NCBI GenBank assembly: GCA_964604905.1
Contig: CAZSCC010000261.1
Coordinates: forward strand, 1-8,354
Direction of reading: 5' to 3'
Source of the DNA: JACQFK01 sp964604905
GTDB lineage: Bacteria > Planctomycetota > MHYJ01 > JACPRB01
Length of the DNA: 8,354 bases
The notes below the pieces were generated by a model. That model made no database searches, was not told the origin of the DNA, and was given only the letters and a program-made list of their open reading frames with translations. The position numbers and the translations under genes are program-made. Each line of letters begins with the position of its first letter. The first letter of the stretch is position 1. This document shows, piece after piece, positions 1-6,233 of this stretch.

Positions 1-1594
1 GCTCGGCGATCCACGCCACGCGCTCGTGCATGTCGACGGTATCCTGGCGCAGGATGGCCGCCTTGATGCCTTCCTTCTTGAAGATCTGCTGGAGGCGTGC
101 CGTCACGTCAAGCCGGTTCGTGAACGTCGCGTAGACCCAGGTGCGACGGTGGGCGGCGAGCTCCGCCTTGACGAACTCGACCAAGGCGCGCTCCTTCGGA
201 TAGACGACATCCTTGGGCAGCTCCTTGGGGCGTCCGACTTCCGGGAGTTCGCGGGTATCAAAGGGACGATCGGGGTACGACAAGAGCGCCGTCAGGTACG
301 TCCCCATGAGACGGATCGCCTTCGAGCGATCCTTCATGGCGGACTTGAGCTTGCCTTCCAGCTCACGGTAGGCTTCGCCCTGCTCCTTCGTCATCGTGAC
401 GGCGCAGACGTCCTCCGCGAAGGCCGGAAGGTGGTCCGCCACGTCGGGAAGCTCGACGAAGACCGTGCAGCCCAGGAGGTGCCTGGCGAACGCGAGGGGC
501 GAGATGCCGGGACGGTGCTTCACGGTCTCGCGGCTTTTCGAGCCGCGCGAGTAGACGAGTCCGGGACCGCGTATCGCGGTCTTCCGGATGTACTCCAGCG
601 TGCCGTACCGGGCGACGAACTGCTGCACTTGGCTGTACTTCAGGTTCTCGCGAATCATCCCCGCAGGGTTGATCCGGTAGAGGATGAAAAAGAGGTGCTC
701 CGCATATCCGCCCACAAGAGTCCCCGTGAGACAGATGGTTTTGCGACAGGCCGACGCGAGCATGCCGAGGGCATTGCCCTGCGCCGTATCGCCGCCTTTC
801 AACTCGTGGACTTCGTCGGCGATCAGAAGGTTGAAGAATCCCTTGAGGTGCCGCTTCACGAATTCGGCGGGCGGGTAACGCCGCACGCCCGTGCGGTCCG
901 CTTCCCAGAGCGCCTCGCCGCACTTCTCGCAGAAGCGCGCCCTCGCTTCCAGATCCTCGACATGGAGCGGAGAGCGCGTCTTCTTGTCGATGGCAAACTC
1001 TCCGCACTGGGGACAGGCGGGATAGGTGTTCGTGTCGAACTCCTCGCCTCGCGGAGGTTTCTTGTAGGGCCGACGCCTGAGCCAGCACGCCGCCTTCCGG
1101 CGGTAGCCCAGCTTGGCGCGGTCACGGGCCACGATGAAATACTCGCGGCCCTTCGGCTTGGTCTTGGCCTTCTCGTTCTTGAAGGGCAAGAGGTCGGACA
1201 GCTTCCAGATGATGCGAACGGTCGCGCCCGGAACAGTCTCAACAATCTCCCGCGCCCACTTCTCGAGCAAATGGCCGGGACACATGATGAGCACGCGGTA
1301 GCGGTTCCCGAAGAGAACGTAGGGAACGCCCGTGCCCATCAGCGTCTTCCCGACGCCGCATTCGCCGACCAGGAGCGCGAAGTTCTGCCGCCGGAGCGTC
1401 CGCACGATCCCCATGATCGCGTCCCCTTGGGCACGGAATGGGGGACGACCGAAGGTCCCCAGGCGCGCGTCCCAGGGATCGCGAGCGGGATCGAAGAGGG
1501 GTTGGAGTTCCGTATTCAGCCGCGCCGTGAGCTGCGGCACGAATCCGGCGATGTAGTCGTCAACGGACTGGATGCTTGAGAGGGATACCGTCAT
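1..1594 (-). CDS. SF2 (SNF2/DEAH-like) helicase with zinc-finger insert, 3' end missing
   Basis: ATP-dependent nucleic-acid helicase or translocase of superfamily 2. The frame runs 531 codons from ATG 1594 to the left edge without a stop, so the C-terminus is outside the window. Visible motifs: Walker A GECGVGKT (residues 77-84), motif Ia-like VLIMCPGHLLEKW (101-113), Walker B/motif II DEVH (260-263) and motif III LTGT (289-292). The second RecA-like domain begins near RTWVYATFTN (484-493). Motifs V and VI would lie beyond the edge. Between motifs I and II is an insert with two CxxC pairs (CPQC 194-197, CEKC 222-225), probably a zinc ribbon. It follows the 187-aa gene by 43 bp, in which there is a short stem-loop; the Shine-Dalgarno site is poor. 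It is probably the third gene of an operon with the methyltransferase. The long plus-strand open frame opposite it is a high-GC shadow. Helicase identity is secure; the biological role is open. Confidence 0.9.
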   Translation of the reverse strand, partial: MTVSLSSIQSVDDYIAGFVPQLTARLNTELQPLFDPARDPWDARLGTFGRPPFRAQGDAIMGIVRTLRRQNFALLVGECGVGKTLMGTGVPYVLFGNRYRVLIMCPGHLLEKWAREIVETVPGATVRIIWKLSDLLPFKNEKAKTKPKGREYFIVARDRAKLGYRRKAACWLRRRPYKKPPRGEEFDTNTYPACPQCGEFAIDKKTRSPLHVEDLEARARFCEKCGEALWEADRTGVRRYPPAEFVKRHLKGFFNLLIADEVHELKGGDTAQGNALGMLASACRKTICLTGTLVGGYAEHLFFILYRINPAGMIRENLKYSQVQQFVARYGTLEYIRKTAIRGPGLVYSRGSKSRETVKHRPGISPLAFARHLLGCTVFVELPDVADHLPAFAEDVCAVTMTKEQGEAYRELEGKLKSAMKDRSKAIRLMGTYLTALLSYPDRPFDTRELPEVGRPKELPKDVVYPKERALVEFVKAELAAHRRTWVYATFTNRLDVTARLQQIFKKEGIKAAILRQDTVDMHERVAWIAE

Positions 1595-1610
1595 CAGGCT
1601 TGTCCCGTGG

Positions 1611-1629
1611 GTCCCCGCGGATAGGGGAC
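1611..1629 (-). promoter_or_regulatory. Intergenic stem-loop before helicase
   Basis: On the minus strand GTCCCC pairs with GGGGAC (6 bp) around a 7-nt loop, TATCCGC. The stem ends 16 nt before the helicase ATG. No T-tract follows, so it is not a standard intrinsic terminator. Same position and type as the other intergenic stem-loops in this window. Confidence 0.5.
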
Positions 1630-1637
1630 GGTGTCGG

Positions 1638-2201
1638 TCAGAACTTGAGCGCCCCGCGCTTGACTCCGTCCGACAGAATCCGGTCCAGGTCCTCTTCGCT
1701 CGCGCTGATCGAACAGCCCGAGGCGCCCACGCCACAGAGCGGGATGAGGAGGCGTTTCGACCGGAGCGTCTCGCAGATCCACGTCGCCCACTCCGGCAAG
1801 GCCGGTAGAGCCATGGACTGACAGAGCCGGTCGAAGACCTTTCGGGGTTCATCGCCAAGGATGGCGAACCGGTCGTCGTCGGACTTGAGGAGGTGGGCGC
1901 CGATGAAGCACCCGTGGATCACGCCGCCGCCCAGCGTTGCGGAGAGGATTCGACCGCCGTCGCGGCCGTAGAACCGCGCACGCTGGAACCGGTCGGTGCG
2001 AATCTCGCGCCCCGTCGCCACGGCCGCCAGAATACCGCGGACCGCGCTGTGGGGCCCGATGGCCGAGAGGAGCGCAATCTGGCCGCCGTACTCTGTCGAC
2101 CCCTCGAAGAGAAGACGGTCGACGACGGCCGAGACATGGTACCCCTTCTCGATGTCCTTGTAGTACGCGATGAGGTAGGGTCGGGAGTCGTTCATATTCA
2201 T
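1638..2201 (-). CDS. Unrecognised 187-aa protein coupled to methyltransferase
   Basis: I do not recognise the family. The protein begins MNMNDSRPYLIAYY and is soluble-looking, with a glycine-rich central part (YGGQIALL near 38-45, ATLGGGVIHGCF near 88-99). It has Cys98, Cys127, Cys143, Cys156 and Cys163, including an LCGVGASGC segment (155-163), but no clear zinc-binding spacing. No signal peptide or membrane span is apparent. Its ATG overlaps the TGA of the methyltransferase gene as ATGA, which indicates translational coupling and supports both this start and a joint function. A second ATG lies two codons later. The helicase gene follows after 43 bp. A partner or specificity protein of the methyltransferase or helicase is a guess from position only. 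Confidence 0.82.
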   Translation of the reverse strand: MNMNDSRPYLIAYYKDIEKGYHVSAVVDRLLFEGSTEYGGQIALLSAIGPHSAVRGILAAVATGREIRTDRFQRARFYGRDGGRILSATLGGGVIHGCFIGAHLLKSDDDRFAILGDEPRKVFDRLCQSMALPALPEWATWICETLRSKRLLIPLCGVGASGCSISASEEDLDRILSDGVKRGALKF

Positions 2202-3223
2202 AGCAGCTTCTTGATCTCCCCGCTGGGGAGCATCACTTTGATCGTGACGCGGAAGGTTTCGAGGCGTTTTTGGACTTCCTGATCGTTACCTTCAGCGTCG
2301 GTTTCGACTTCGGTCGTCTCCACGACGTGTTTCACCGGCTTGCCCGCGACGATGTGACGCTCGCGGCCCAGGCCGACGACGCCGTTCAAGCGGCCCGCCG
2401 CGAGGAGCAGTCCCAGGTGACCCACGTGGAGACGGGTGGGCGGTTGCGTGACTTCGGAGAGAGATCGCGGTTCGAGGAGATCCTGGAGCCGCGGAAGGAG
2501 CGGCGAGTCCTTGAGGAGCTTGAGCAGCTCTTCGGGCTGGATCTCCCGTTCCCGGATCATGGCTCCGGAGGATGCCGGAACGGTGTAGCGGCCGTAAAGA
2601 CCGCTCTTGAGCGGCGGAAGGTCTCCGCTCTGGAGCTTCATGAGCCGTTCTGCTTCGCCAGCCGAGTCCAGCGGCCAGAGGTTTTTCCGGCCCAGGACCA
2701 CGATCTGACCGAAGCTCTCGAACTCACCGTCAGGGAACCGATAGACGGAGAGCTCCCTGAAGTTCGACGCGAGGAGCTCTGCGACGGGACGCGAGAGGCG
2801 TTTCTGCGGAATGATGTAGACGAGCACCCCGTTCGACACGAGGCAATCCATCGTCCCGCGGAGGAAGATGAGCTCCTTCCTTTCGCCCTCTTCATCGTCG
2901 TAGGGCGGGTTGAGGAAGAGCAGCCCGAATCCCTCGGGCGAGATGTCGACCTGATCGAACGAACCGTGAACGAGGTGCTTGAGGAGCGCTTTCGATTCCT
3001 TGGCCCTCGCCTGGTCCAGCTCGATGCCGAAGGTCTCGACATTCATGCCGGCCGTGAGGGACTCCAAGGCCGCGCCCTCTCCGCAACAGGGGTCGAGCGC
3101 AAACGTCTTGTCGCCCTTGTAGCCATAATAGGAGGAGGCGAATTGGAGGAGGGGCTTGAGGAACTCCACGACGCCAGGCGGCGTCGGATAGTGCCCGAGC
3201 TTGACTTGGCCTGCAAGTCTCAA
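2198..3223 (-). CDS. DUF6094-type class I SAM-dependent (adenine) methyltransferase
   Basis: Predicted DNA N6-adenine methyltransferase of 341 aa. The N-terminus GHYPTPP (10-16) is followed by the SAM-binding motif I DPCCGEG (44-50), an acidic loop GIELD (66-70) that would bind the SAM ribose, and catalytic motif IV NPPY (105-108). Strands such as GVLVYIIPQ (132-140) and QIVVLG (173-178) complete a Rossmann-like core. The rest (about 180-341) may bind DNA or partners. I match the pattern to DUF6094 from memory; the methyltransferase assignment does not depend on that label. The chosen start is TTG 3223, with GAGG seven bases upstream; no ATG is available before motif I. A bulged stem-loop precedes it by 12 nt. 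It is followed, with an ATGA overlap, by the 187-aa gene and then the helicase. No restriction nuclease is seen in the window. Confidence 0.88.
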   Translation of the reverse strand: MRLAGQVKLGHYPTPPGVVEFLKPLLQFASSYYGYKGDKTFALDPCCGEGAALESLTAGMNVETFGIELDQARAKESKALLKHLVHGSFDQVDISPEGFGLLFLNPPYDDEEGERKELIFLRGTMDCLVSNGVLVYIIPQKRLSRPVAELLASNFRELSVYRFPDGEFESFGQIVVLGRKNLWPLDSAGEAERLMKLQSGDLPPLKSGLYGRYTVPASSGAMIREREIQPEELLKLLKDSPLLPRLQDLLEPRSLSEVTQPPTRLHVGHLGLLLAAGRLNGVVGLGRERHIVAGKPVKHVVETTEVETDAEGNDQEVQKRLETFRVTIKVMLPSGEIKKLL

Positions 3224-3235
3224 GGGGAAACCTCG

Positions 3236-3258
3236 TGAGGAGTCGCCCGACTTCCTCA
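3236..3258 (-). promoter_or_regulatory. Bulged stem-loop before methyltransferase
   Basis: On the minus strand TGAGG-(A)-AGTC pairs with GACT-CCTCA around the loop GGGC: nine base pairs with one bulged A. It lies in the 72-bp gap between vapC and the methyltransferase, 12 nt before the TTG start and just upstream of its GAGG ribosome site. No T-tract follows. Confidence 0.5.
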
Positions 3259-3295
3259 GGCAGGAGTGCGGGCGATGGTGGATGTGTCGGAGACG

Positions 3296-3706
3296 CTACC
3301 CGCTCAGGATCTCGCGTTCCGGTGCAACGATGGAGAAGTGTTTGTCGAAGGCGGCGATCTTGGGGATATCGAGCCTCCGAACAAGGGCGATCGAGGTAGC
3401 GTCGGCGAAGCTAAGCCGTTGCTGAGGAAATTGGTCGATCAGCGACAGCCCGACGGCCCAGTCCTGGAGTTCCGTCCGGAGCAGGGTTCCGATCCTGCCG
3501 TCAATGAGCCGCCTACCAAAGTCGGTGGCCTTTTGCGTCTCAGACCGGCGTCGCAGGAGGGTGACCGTCTCCGAAAGGACGAAATCCGACGAGACAAAGG
3601 GCCAATCACGATAAGCTTCGTCGATAGCGACCGCTCGGGGATGCAAGGCGTCGGATTCGTCTACGAGCGCCACCCAATAGCCCGTGTCCGCATACACGGC
3701 GCGCAC
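3296..3706 (-). CDS. vapC: VapC-type PIN-domain ribonuclease toxin
   Basis: Predicted metal-dependent endoribonuclease toxin of 136 aa, a normal length for VapC. The conserved PIN acidic residues are all visible: Asp7 in YADTGYWVAL, Glu46 in LSETVTLL, Asp102 in SFADATSIAL and Asp121 in AAFDKHF. They would coordinate Mg or Mn in the active site, so the toxin looks intact. The start is GTG 3706, two bases after the stop of the upstream antitoxin gene, the usual tight arrangement in which antitoxin is translated first. The C-terminus EREILSG is short. Together with the antitoxin it forms a self-contained cassette between the 100-aa gene and the methyltransferase. Its tRNA or rRNA target cannot be read from sequence. 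Confidence 0.9.
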   Translation of the reverse strand: MRAVYADTGYWVALVDESDALHPRAVAIDEAYRDWPFVSSDFVLSETVTLLRRRSETQKATDFGRRLIDGRIGTLLRTELQDWAVGLSLIDQFPQQRLSFADATSIALVRRLDIPKIAAFDKHFSIVAPEREILSG

Positions 3707-3708
3707 GG

Positions 3709-3951
3709 CTATTCAGGCCCGTAGATGTAGTCGTCGTGCCGCAGGGCGCCGTCCGACAGCCCGCTCTTAACGACTCCCTTCCAGTGCTGGAGGCGGTAAT
3801 CTGACTGCTTGCGCGCTTCCTCTACACTCACCGGCAGTTCGGAAAGCGCGATCGTCACTTTGAGTTCGTCTCCCACCTTGGCCGAAATCCCCTCTGGAAG
3901 AGGGAGATGTCCGTCAGGGAGGACTTTCGCATTGTATTGAATTGGTTTCAT
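3709..3951 (-). CDS. AbrB/SpoVT-like antitoxin partner of VapC
   Basis: Predicted 80-aa antitoxin. The N-terminus, MKPIQYNAKVLPDGHLPLPE, with GISAKVGDELKVTI after it, has the short beta-strand pattern of swapped-hairpin AbrB-like DNA-binding domains. The C-terminal part, ending GALRHDDYIYGPE, would wrap the toxin. The stop is two bases before the VapC GTG. A GTG at 3960 would add three residues (MKP), but the predicted promoter places transcription initiation near 3958, so ATG 3951 is preferred. This implies a very short 5' leader and explains the weak ribosome site. Expected role: neutralise VapC and repress its own promoter, probably through the palindrome at 3976-3987. Confidence 0.85.
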   Translation of the reverse strand: MKPIQYNAKVLPDGHLPLPEGISAKVGDELKVTIALSELPVSVEEARKQSDYRLQHWKGVVKSGLSDGALRHDDYIYGPE

Positions 3952-3964
3952 AGGCTTCACTTAC

Positions 3965-3993
3965 AGGATACATCGATCGGGCCCGATTTCCAA
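3965..3993 (-). promoter_or_regulatory. Predicted sigma70-type promoter of toxin-antitoxin operon
   Basis: Reading the minus strand, TTGGAA (3993-3988) and TATCCT (3970-3965) are separated by exactly 17 bp; each matches the -35 or -10 consensus at four of six positions. Initiation would fall near 3958, only about 7 nt before ATG 3951, giving a nearly leaderless transcript. This is the clearest promoter I see in the window. Confidence 0.5.
3976..3987. promoter_or_regulatory. Palindromic candidate operator ATCGGGCCCGAT
   Basis: A perfect 12-bp palindrome lying wholly in the 17-bp spacer between the predicted -35 and -10 boxes. That is where autorepression by a dimeric antitoxin or VapBC complex is expected. 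The link to the antitoxin is inference from position and symmetry. Confidence 0.5.
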
Positions 3994-4017
3994 GCCCGAC
4001 TTTCGCGACTGGGCCCC

Positions 4018-4320
4018 TCAGAACCACGAGGCGAAGAGAGGTTGCTCTCCCGTCTGGGTGGACTTTCTGACGAGCAGGAGGGCCTGCGGGTAGCTCGCCA
4101 TGTAGCCGTGGTGGTGATGCCTGTGCCGGATGGCGTCCTTGACCGCCCCGCGTGGATCGCCGCCGAAACAGGACGCGATCCATTCGCAGTAGTTGGGTTT
4201 GCCTTCCATGGAGTCGGCGACGATCTTGGCCGCCAGATCCGGCGTGGCATACCCCAGCGATTCAGCGATGACATGGGCGACCACGCGCGGATACCGGCCG
4301 AGAACCTCAGTTCTGGTCAT
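4018..4320 (-). CDS. Unrecognised 100-aa protein with histidine cluster
   Basis: I recognise no family. The protein begins MTRTEVLGRYPRVVAHVIAE, has helical character through about residue 60, and carries HRHHHHG at 66-72 beside Cys45 and Cys51, which could bind a metal. It ends TGEQPLFASWF. The ATG at 4320 has an AAGGAAC ribosome site. A strong 13-bp inverted repeat stands 25 nt upstream. It follows the clamp-like gene by 72 bp and seems to end that transcription block, because the toxin-antitoxin cassette downstream has its own promoter. A metal-binding accessory protein is possible but unproven. Confidence 0.72.
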   Translation of the reverse strand: MTRTEVLGRYPRVVAHVIAESLGYATPDLAAKIVADSMEGKPNYCEWIASCFGGDPRGAVKDAIRHRHHHHGYMASYPQALLLVRKSTQTGEQPLFASWF

Positions 4321-4345
4321 GCATGAAGGTTCCTTGAAGGGAACG

Positions 4346-4373
4346 GGGCGGCCTCCCCGAGGGGAGGCCGCCC
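4346..4373 (-). promoter_or_regulatory. Perfect 13-bp inverted repeat, intergenic stem-loop
   Basis: Arms of 13 bp are separated by two bases. As minus-strand RNA this gives a GC-rich 12-bp stem closed by a CUCG loop. It lies between the stop of the 426-aa gene (4393) and the ATG of the 100-aa gene, ending 25 nt before that ATG. The downstream flank is CGTTCCCTTCAAGG, not a T-run, so canonical intrinsic termination is unlikely. Confidence 0.65.
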
Positions 4374-4392
4374 GCGTTGATGGGTGTCTGGA

Positions 4393-5673
4393 CTAGGCGG
4401 CGACGGTTTTGGCCGCCGCGACCTTCTTGGACTTGGAGGGAGCGCCCACGGGCCTTTCGGACTTGTCGGACCAGGCCTCGATCGACTCGGAGGCGGTCTT
4501 CTTGTCCGTGATCCCGTTCAGGACCTCGCACACCGTCAGAAACTCGGCCTTGTGTTCCAGCAGGACGTAGCAGAGCTTCATCCACTGGGGCCAGGTGGCG
4601 AAATCCCGGTCGTAGGAGATCCCCGACTTCAGTTCCTCGATCTTCCCGACGAAGTCGGTGGATTCGAGAATCTCCGGGGTGATCTCCTCCTCGTGACGCC
4701 GTAGGAGGTAGGTGTAGAGCATCCGCTGCTTCTCCGTGGGGGGCTTGGCCTCGCCGTCCTTCGGGACGAAGGGCTTGGAATACCGCCCCCAGCTACGGAA
4801 GTGACGGACCGGTCGAGACGCAGGATCGTTCTTGACGGCCTCCGCGGGCTCGGGCTTGGGCTCGGGCTGAGGCACTGCCTTCGGCTTTTCGACCTTGGGC
4901 AAAGCGGGCTCCGCGCTCGGCATCTCGGCCTTCTGGCCGGCGGCCTGGGCCTTGGGTTCCTGAGCGGGCTTGCCCCAGCACATGAGGACGCCCCGGGCCG
5001 ACTGTCCGTCGTCCTTCTTGGACTCGATCCGGAGCCGGTCGTTGAAAAGCGAGAGCGTCGCCGACTTCCCGATCAGAACGGCGATGAGGATCTGTCGGAA
5101 GTACTCGGAGTTGAAGGACACTGCCTTTCCTTCGATCTCCGGAGCGGGCGTCCCGACGGCCATGGCCACGTCCCTGGGTTCGGATTCGAAGCGAATCCGG
5201 TCCGCATAGAGCGTGAGCCGCACCGTCTTGCCGATCGCCGCGGCATCAAGGACGTCCTTGAAGTACGCCGAATCGCACGTGACGGTGACGGGCTTGTGCT
5301 CCCCGTTCCAGAGACTCTCCTTCTGGGTGTCGGGATAGACGGCCTTGAGGGGATTGAAGGAGATCGGGTTCGCCTTCTTGCCATTCGCGAGGGAGAGCAC
5401 GGGCTTGCCCTTGTCGTAGCCGACCTGGACCTTGGCTCCCTGGCCGAGATCCTTGGCCAACTGCTCCGCCACCTCCCTGGGCAGGATGAAAGGCTGCGAC
5501 TCCTTGTCGCCGCTGGGGCCGTCGGCCGGCATCGTCACTTCCACCAGCATCGAACCGTTCGATGCCGCGGTGACCTTCCCGGCCGGGTTGACGTGAACGC
5601 CGGTGAGGGCCAACCGATCGCTATCGGTCGAGGCGATCCGGTAGAGGTTGAGGTTCTCTTTCGAGAGATGCAT
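4393..5673 (-). CDS. Divergent sliding-clamp-like (DnaN-like) protein with C-terminal module
   Basis: The 426-aa protein appears modular. Residues 1-235 resemble bacterial beta clamps: a first-domain segment GVHVNPAGKVTAASNGSMLVEV (25-46), then two repeated units, YFKDVLDAA...VRLTLYADRIRFES (137-164) and YFRQILIAVL...ATLSLFNDRLRIES (191-218). These echo the clamp pattern of helix followed by strands. Residues 236-300 are a Pro/Lys/Glu/Ala-rich linker. Residues 311-402 hold PPTEKQRMLYTYLLRR and KKTASESIEAW, a module also visible in the preceding 163-aa protein. The tail is Lys/Ala rich. Beta clamps are normally about 370 aa without such a tail. ATG 5673 has a weak AGGTG site; the C(UUCG)G stem-loop lies 22 nt upstream. 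Likely role: DNA-bound processivity or scaffold protein for the element's replication or repair. Clamp assignment is by pattern only and moderately sure. Confidence 0.72.
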   Translation of the reverse strand: MHLSKENLNLYRIASTDSDRLALTGVHVNPAGKVTAASNGSMLVEVTMPADGPSGDKESQPFILPREVAEQLAKDLGQGAKVQVGYDKGKPVLSLANGKKANPISFNPLKAVYPDTQKESLWNGEHKPVTVTCDSAYFKDVLDAAAIGKTVRLTLYADRIRFESEPRDVAMAVGTPAPEIEGKAVSFNSEYFRQILIAVLIGKSATLSLFNDRLRIESKKDDGQSARGVLMCWGKPAQEPKAQAAGQKAEMPSAEPALPKVEKPKAVPQPEPKPEPAEAVKNDPASRPVRHFRSWGRYSKPFVPKDGEAKPPTEKQRMLYTYLLRRHEEEITPEILESTDFVGKIEELKSGISYDRDFATWPQWMKLCYVLLEHKAEFLTVCEVLNGITDKKTASESIEAWSDKSERPVGAPSKSKKVAAAKTVAA

Positions 5674-5695
5674 CGTGTGGCACCTGAAGGGGACG

Positions 5696-5723
5696 CCCCG
5701 CCCACTCCGAAGAGTGGGCGGGG
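5696..5723 (-). promoter_or_regulatory. 12-bp stem-loop with C(UUCG)G tetraloop
   Basis: On the minus strand CCCCGCCCACTC pairs perfectly with GAGTGGGCGGGG around TTCG, giving an exceptionally stable C(UUCG)G loop in RNA; the plus-strand loop CGAA would not have that property. It is 18 nt after the stop of the 163-aa gene and 22 nt before the clamp-like ATG. CGTCCCCTTCAGG follows, with no T-tract. Confidence 0.7.
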
Positions 5724-5741
5724 ACGTCGTTGGTGTGCTTG

Positions 5742-6233
5742 CTACTGCTTGCGCTGGCCGGCGCGACTACGGAAGTCGCCGCCGCCGAGATAGGTGATCG
5801 TCGCCGACGCCTCACGCTTGGTGAGGTCGGCGAACGCCTTCTTGAAGCGGATCTGGCAGAGCTGCTCCAGGTCTTCATCCGTGAGCTCCGCCTTCGGGAG
5901 CAGGAGCTTCACGAGGTTGACCTGGTTATCCGTGGCGGGGTCGAGGACGGGGCTGGCGCCCTGGGGGGCCGACTCCTGGGCCGGCTCTTCGCCGCCCTCG
6001 GGGTCGCCCATGATCTCCCCGCAGATCTCCATGGCGCGGAAGAACTGCTTTCCGCCCTTCGGATCCGCGAGGGCCAGATCGACCTCCTGGCCCACGATCT
6101 CCTTCCCGGGCTTGTCGCCCAGGAAGGAGCTGTTGAAGTCGTACCAGGTGCCCGCGATCATGATGCCTCGCGGGTTCACCCTCTCGACCTTGCCTTTGAC
6201 GGACTGCAACTGCAACTTCACGGTGTCGGACAT
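5742..6233 (-). CDS. OB-fold-like (SSB-like) protein with C-terminal module, 163 aa
   Basis: Residues 6-70 (KLQLQSVKGKVERVNPRG, GTWYDFNSSF, VGQEVDLALAD, FFRAMEI) have the alternating strand pattern and the W-Y-x-F segment seen in small phage OB-fold proteins, which often bind single-stranded DNA. An acidic Gly/Pro/Glu linker (75-98) leads to a C-terminal module, PATDNQVNLVKLLL (99-112) through LTKREASATITYL (137-149), resembling the one in the next gene. The start ATG 6233 directly abuts the TGA of the 52-aa gene and has AGGAGG six bases upstream, so translation is probably coupled. Likely role: a DNA-binding partner of the clamp-like protein in replication or recombination. OB-fold is inferred from the pattern, without a structural check. 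Confidence 0.75.
   Translation of the reverse strand: MSDTVKLQLQSVKGKVERVNPRGIMIAGTWYDFNSSFLGDKPGKEIVGQEVDLALADPKGGKQFFRAMEICGEIMGDPEGGEEPAQESAPQGASPVLDPATDNQVNLVKLLLPKAELTDEDLEQLCQIRFKKAFADLTKREASATITYLGGGDFRSRAGQRKQ

Noticed and set aside
363..1088. 241-codon minus frame inside the helicase gene
   Set aside because: Out of frame with the helicase motifs and has Arg/Ser/Pro-rich shadow composition.
26..1579. 517-codon open frame on the plus strand
   Set aside because: It lies exactly opposite the helicase frame, which has Walker A, DEVH and motif III. The plus-strand product has no recognisable motif, and its openness reflects high GC.
2270..3238. 322-codon plus-strand frame opposite the methyltransferase
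   Set aside because: The minus strand carries DPCCGEG and NPPY; the plus product is an Arg/Glu/Leu-rich shadow.
4346..5723. The two strongest stem-loops as Rho-independent terminators
   Set aside because: Neither has a T-run after the stem on the transcribed strand, and both lie close before the next ribosome site.
4801..5793. 330-codon plus-strand frame opposite the clamp-like gene
   Set aside because: Low-complexity Gly/Leu/Arg composition, no ribosome site of note, and the minus frame is clearly protein-like.
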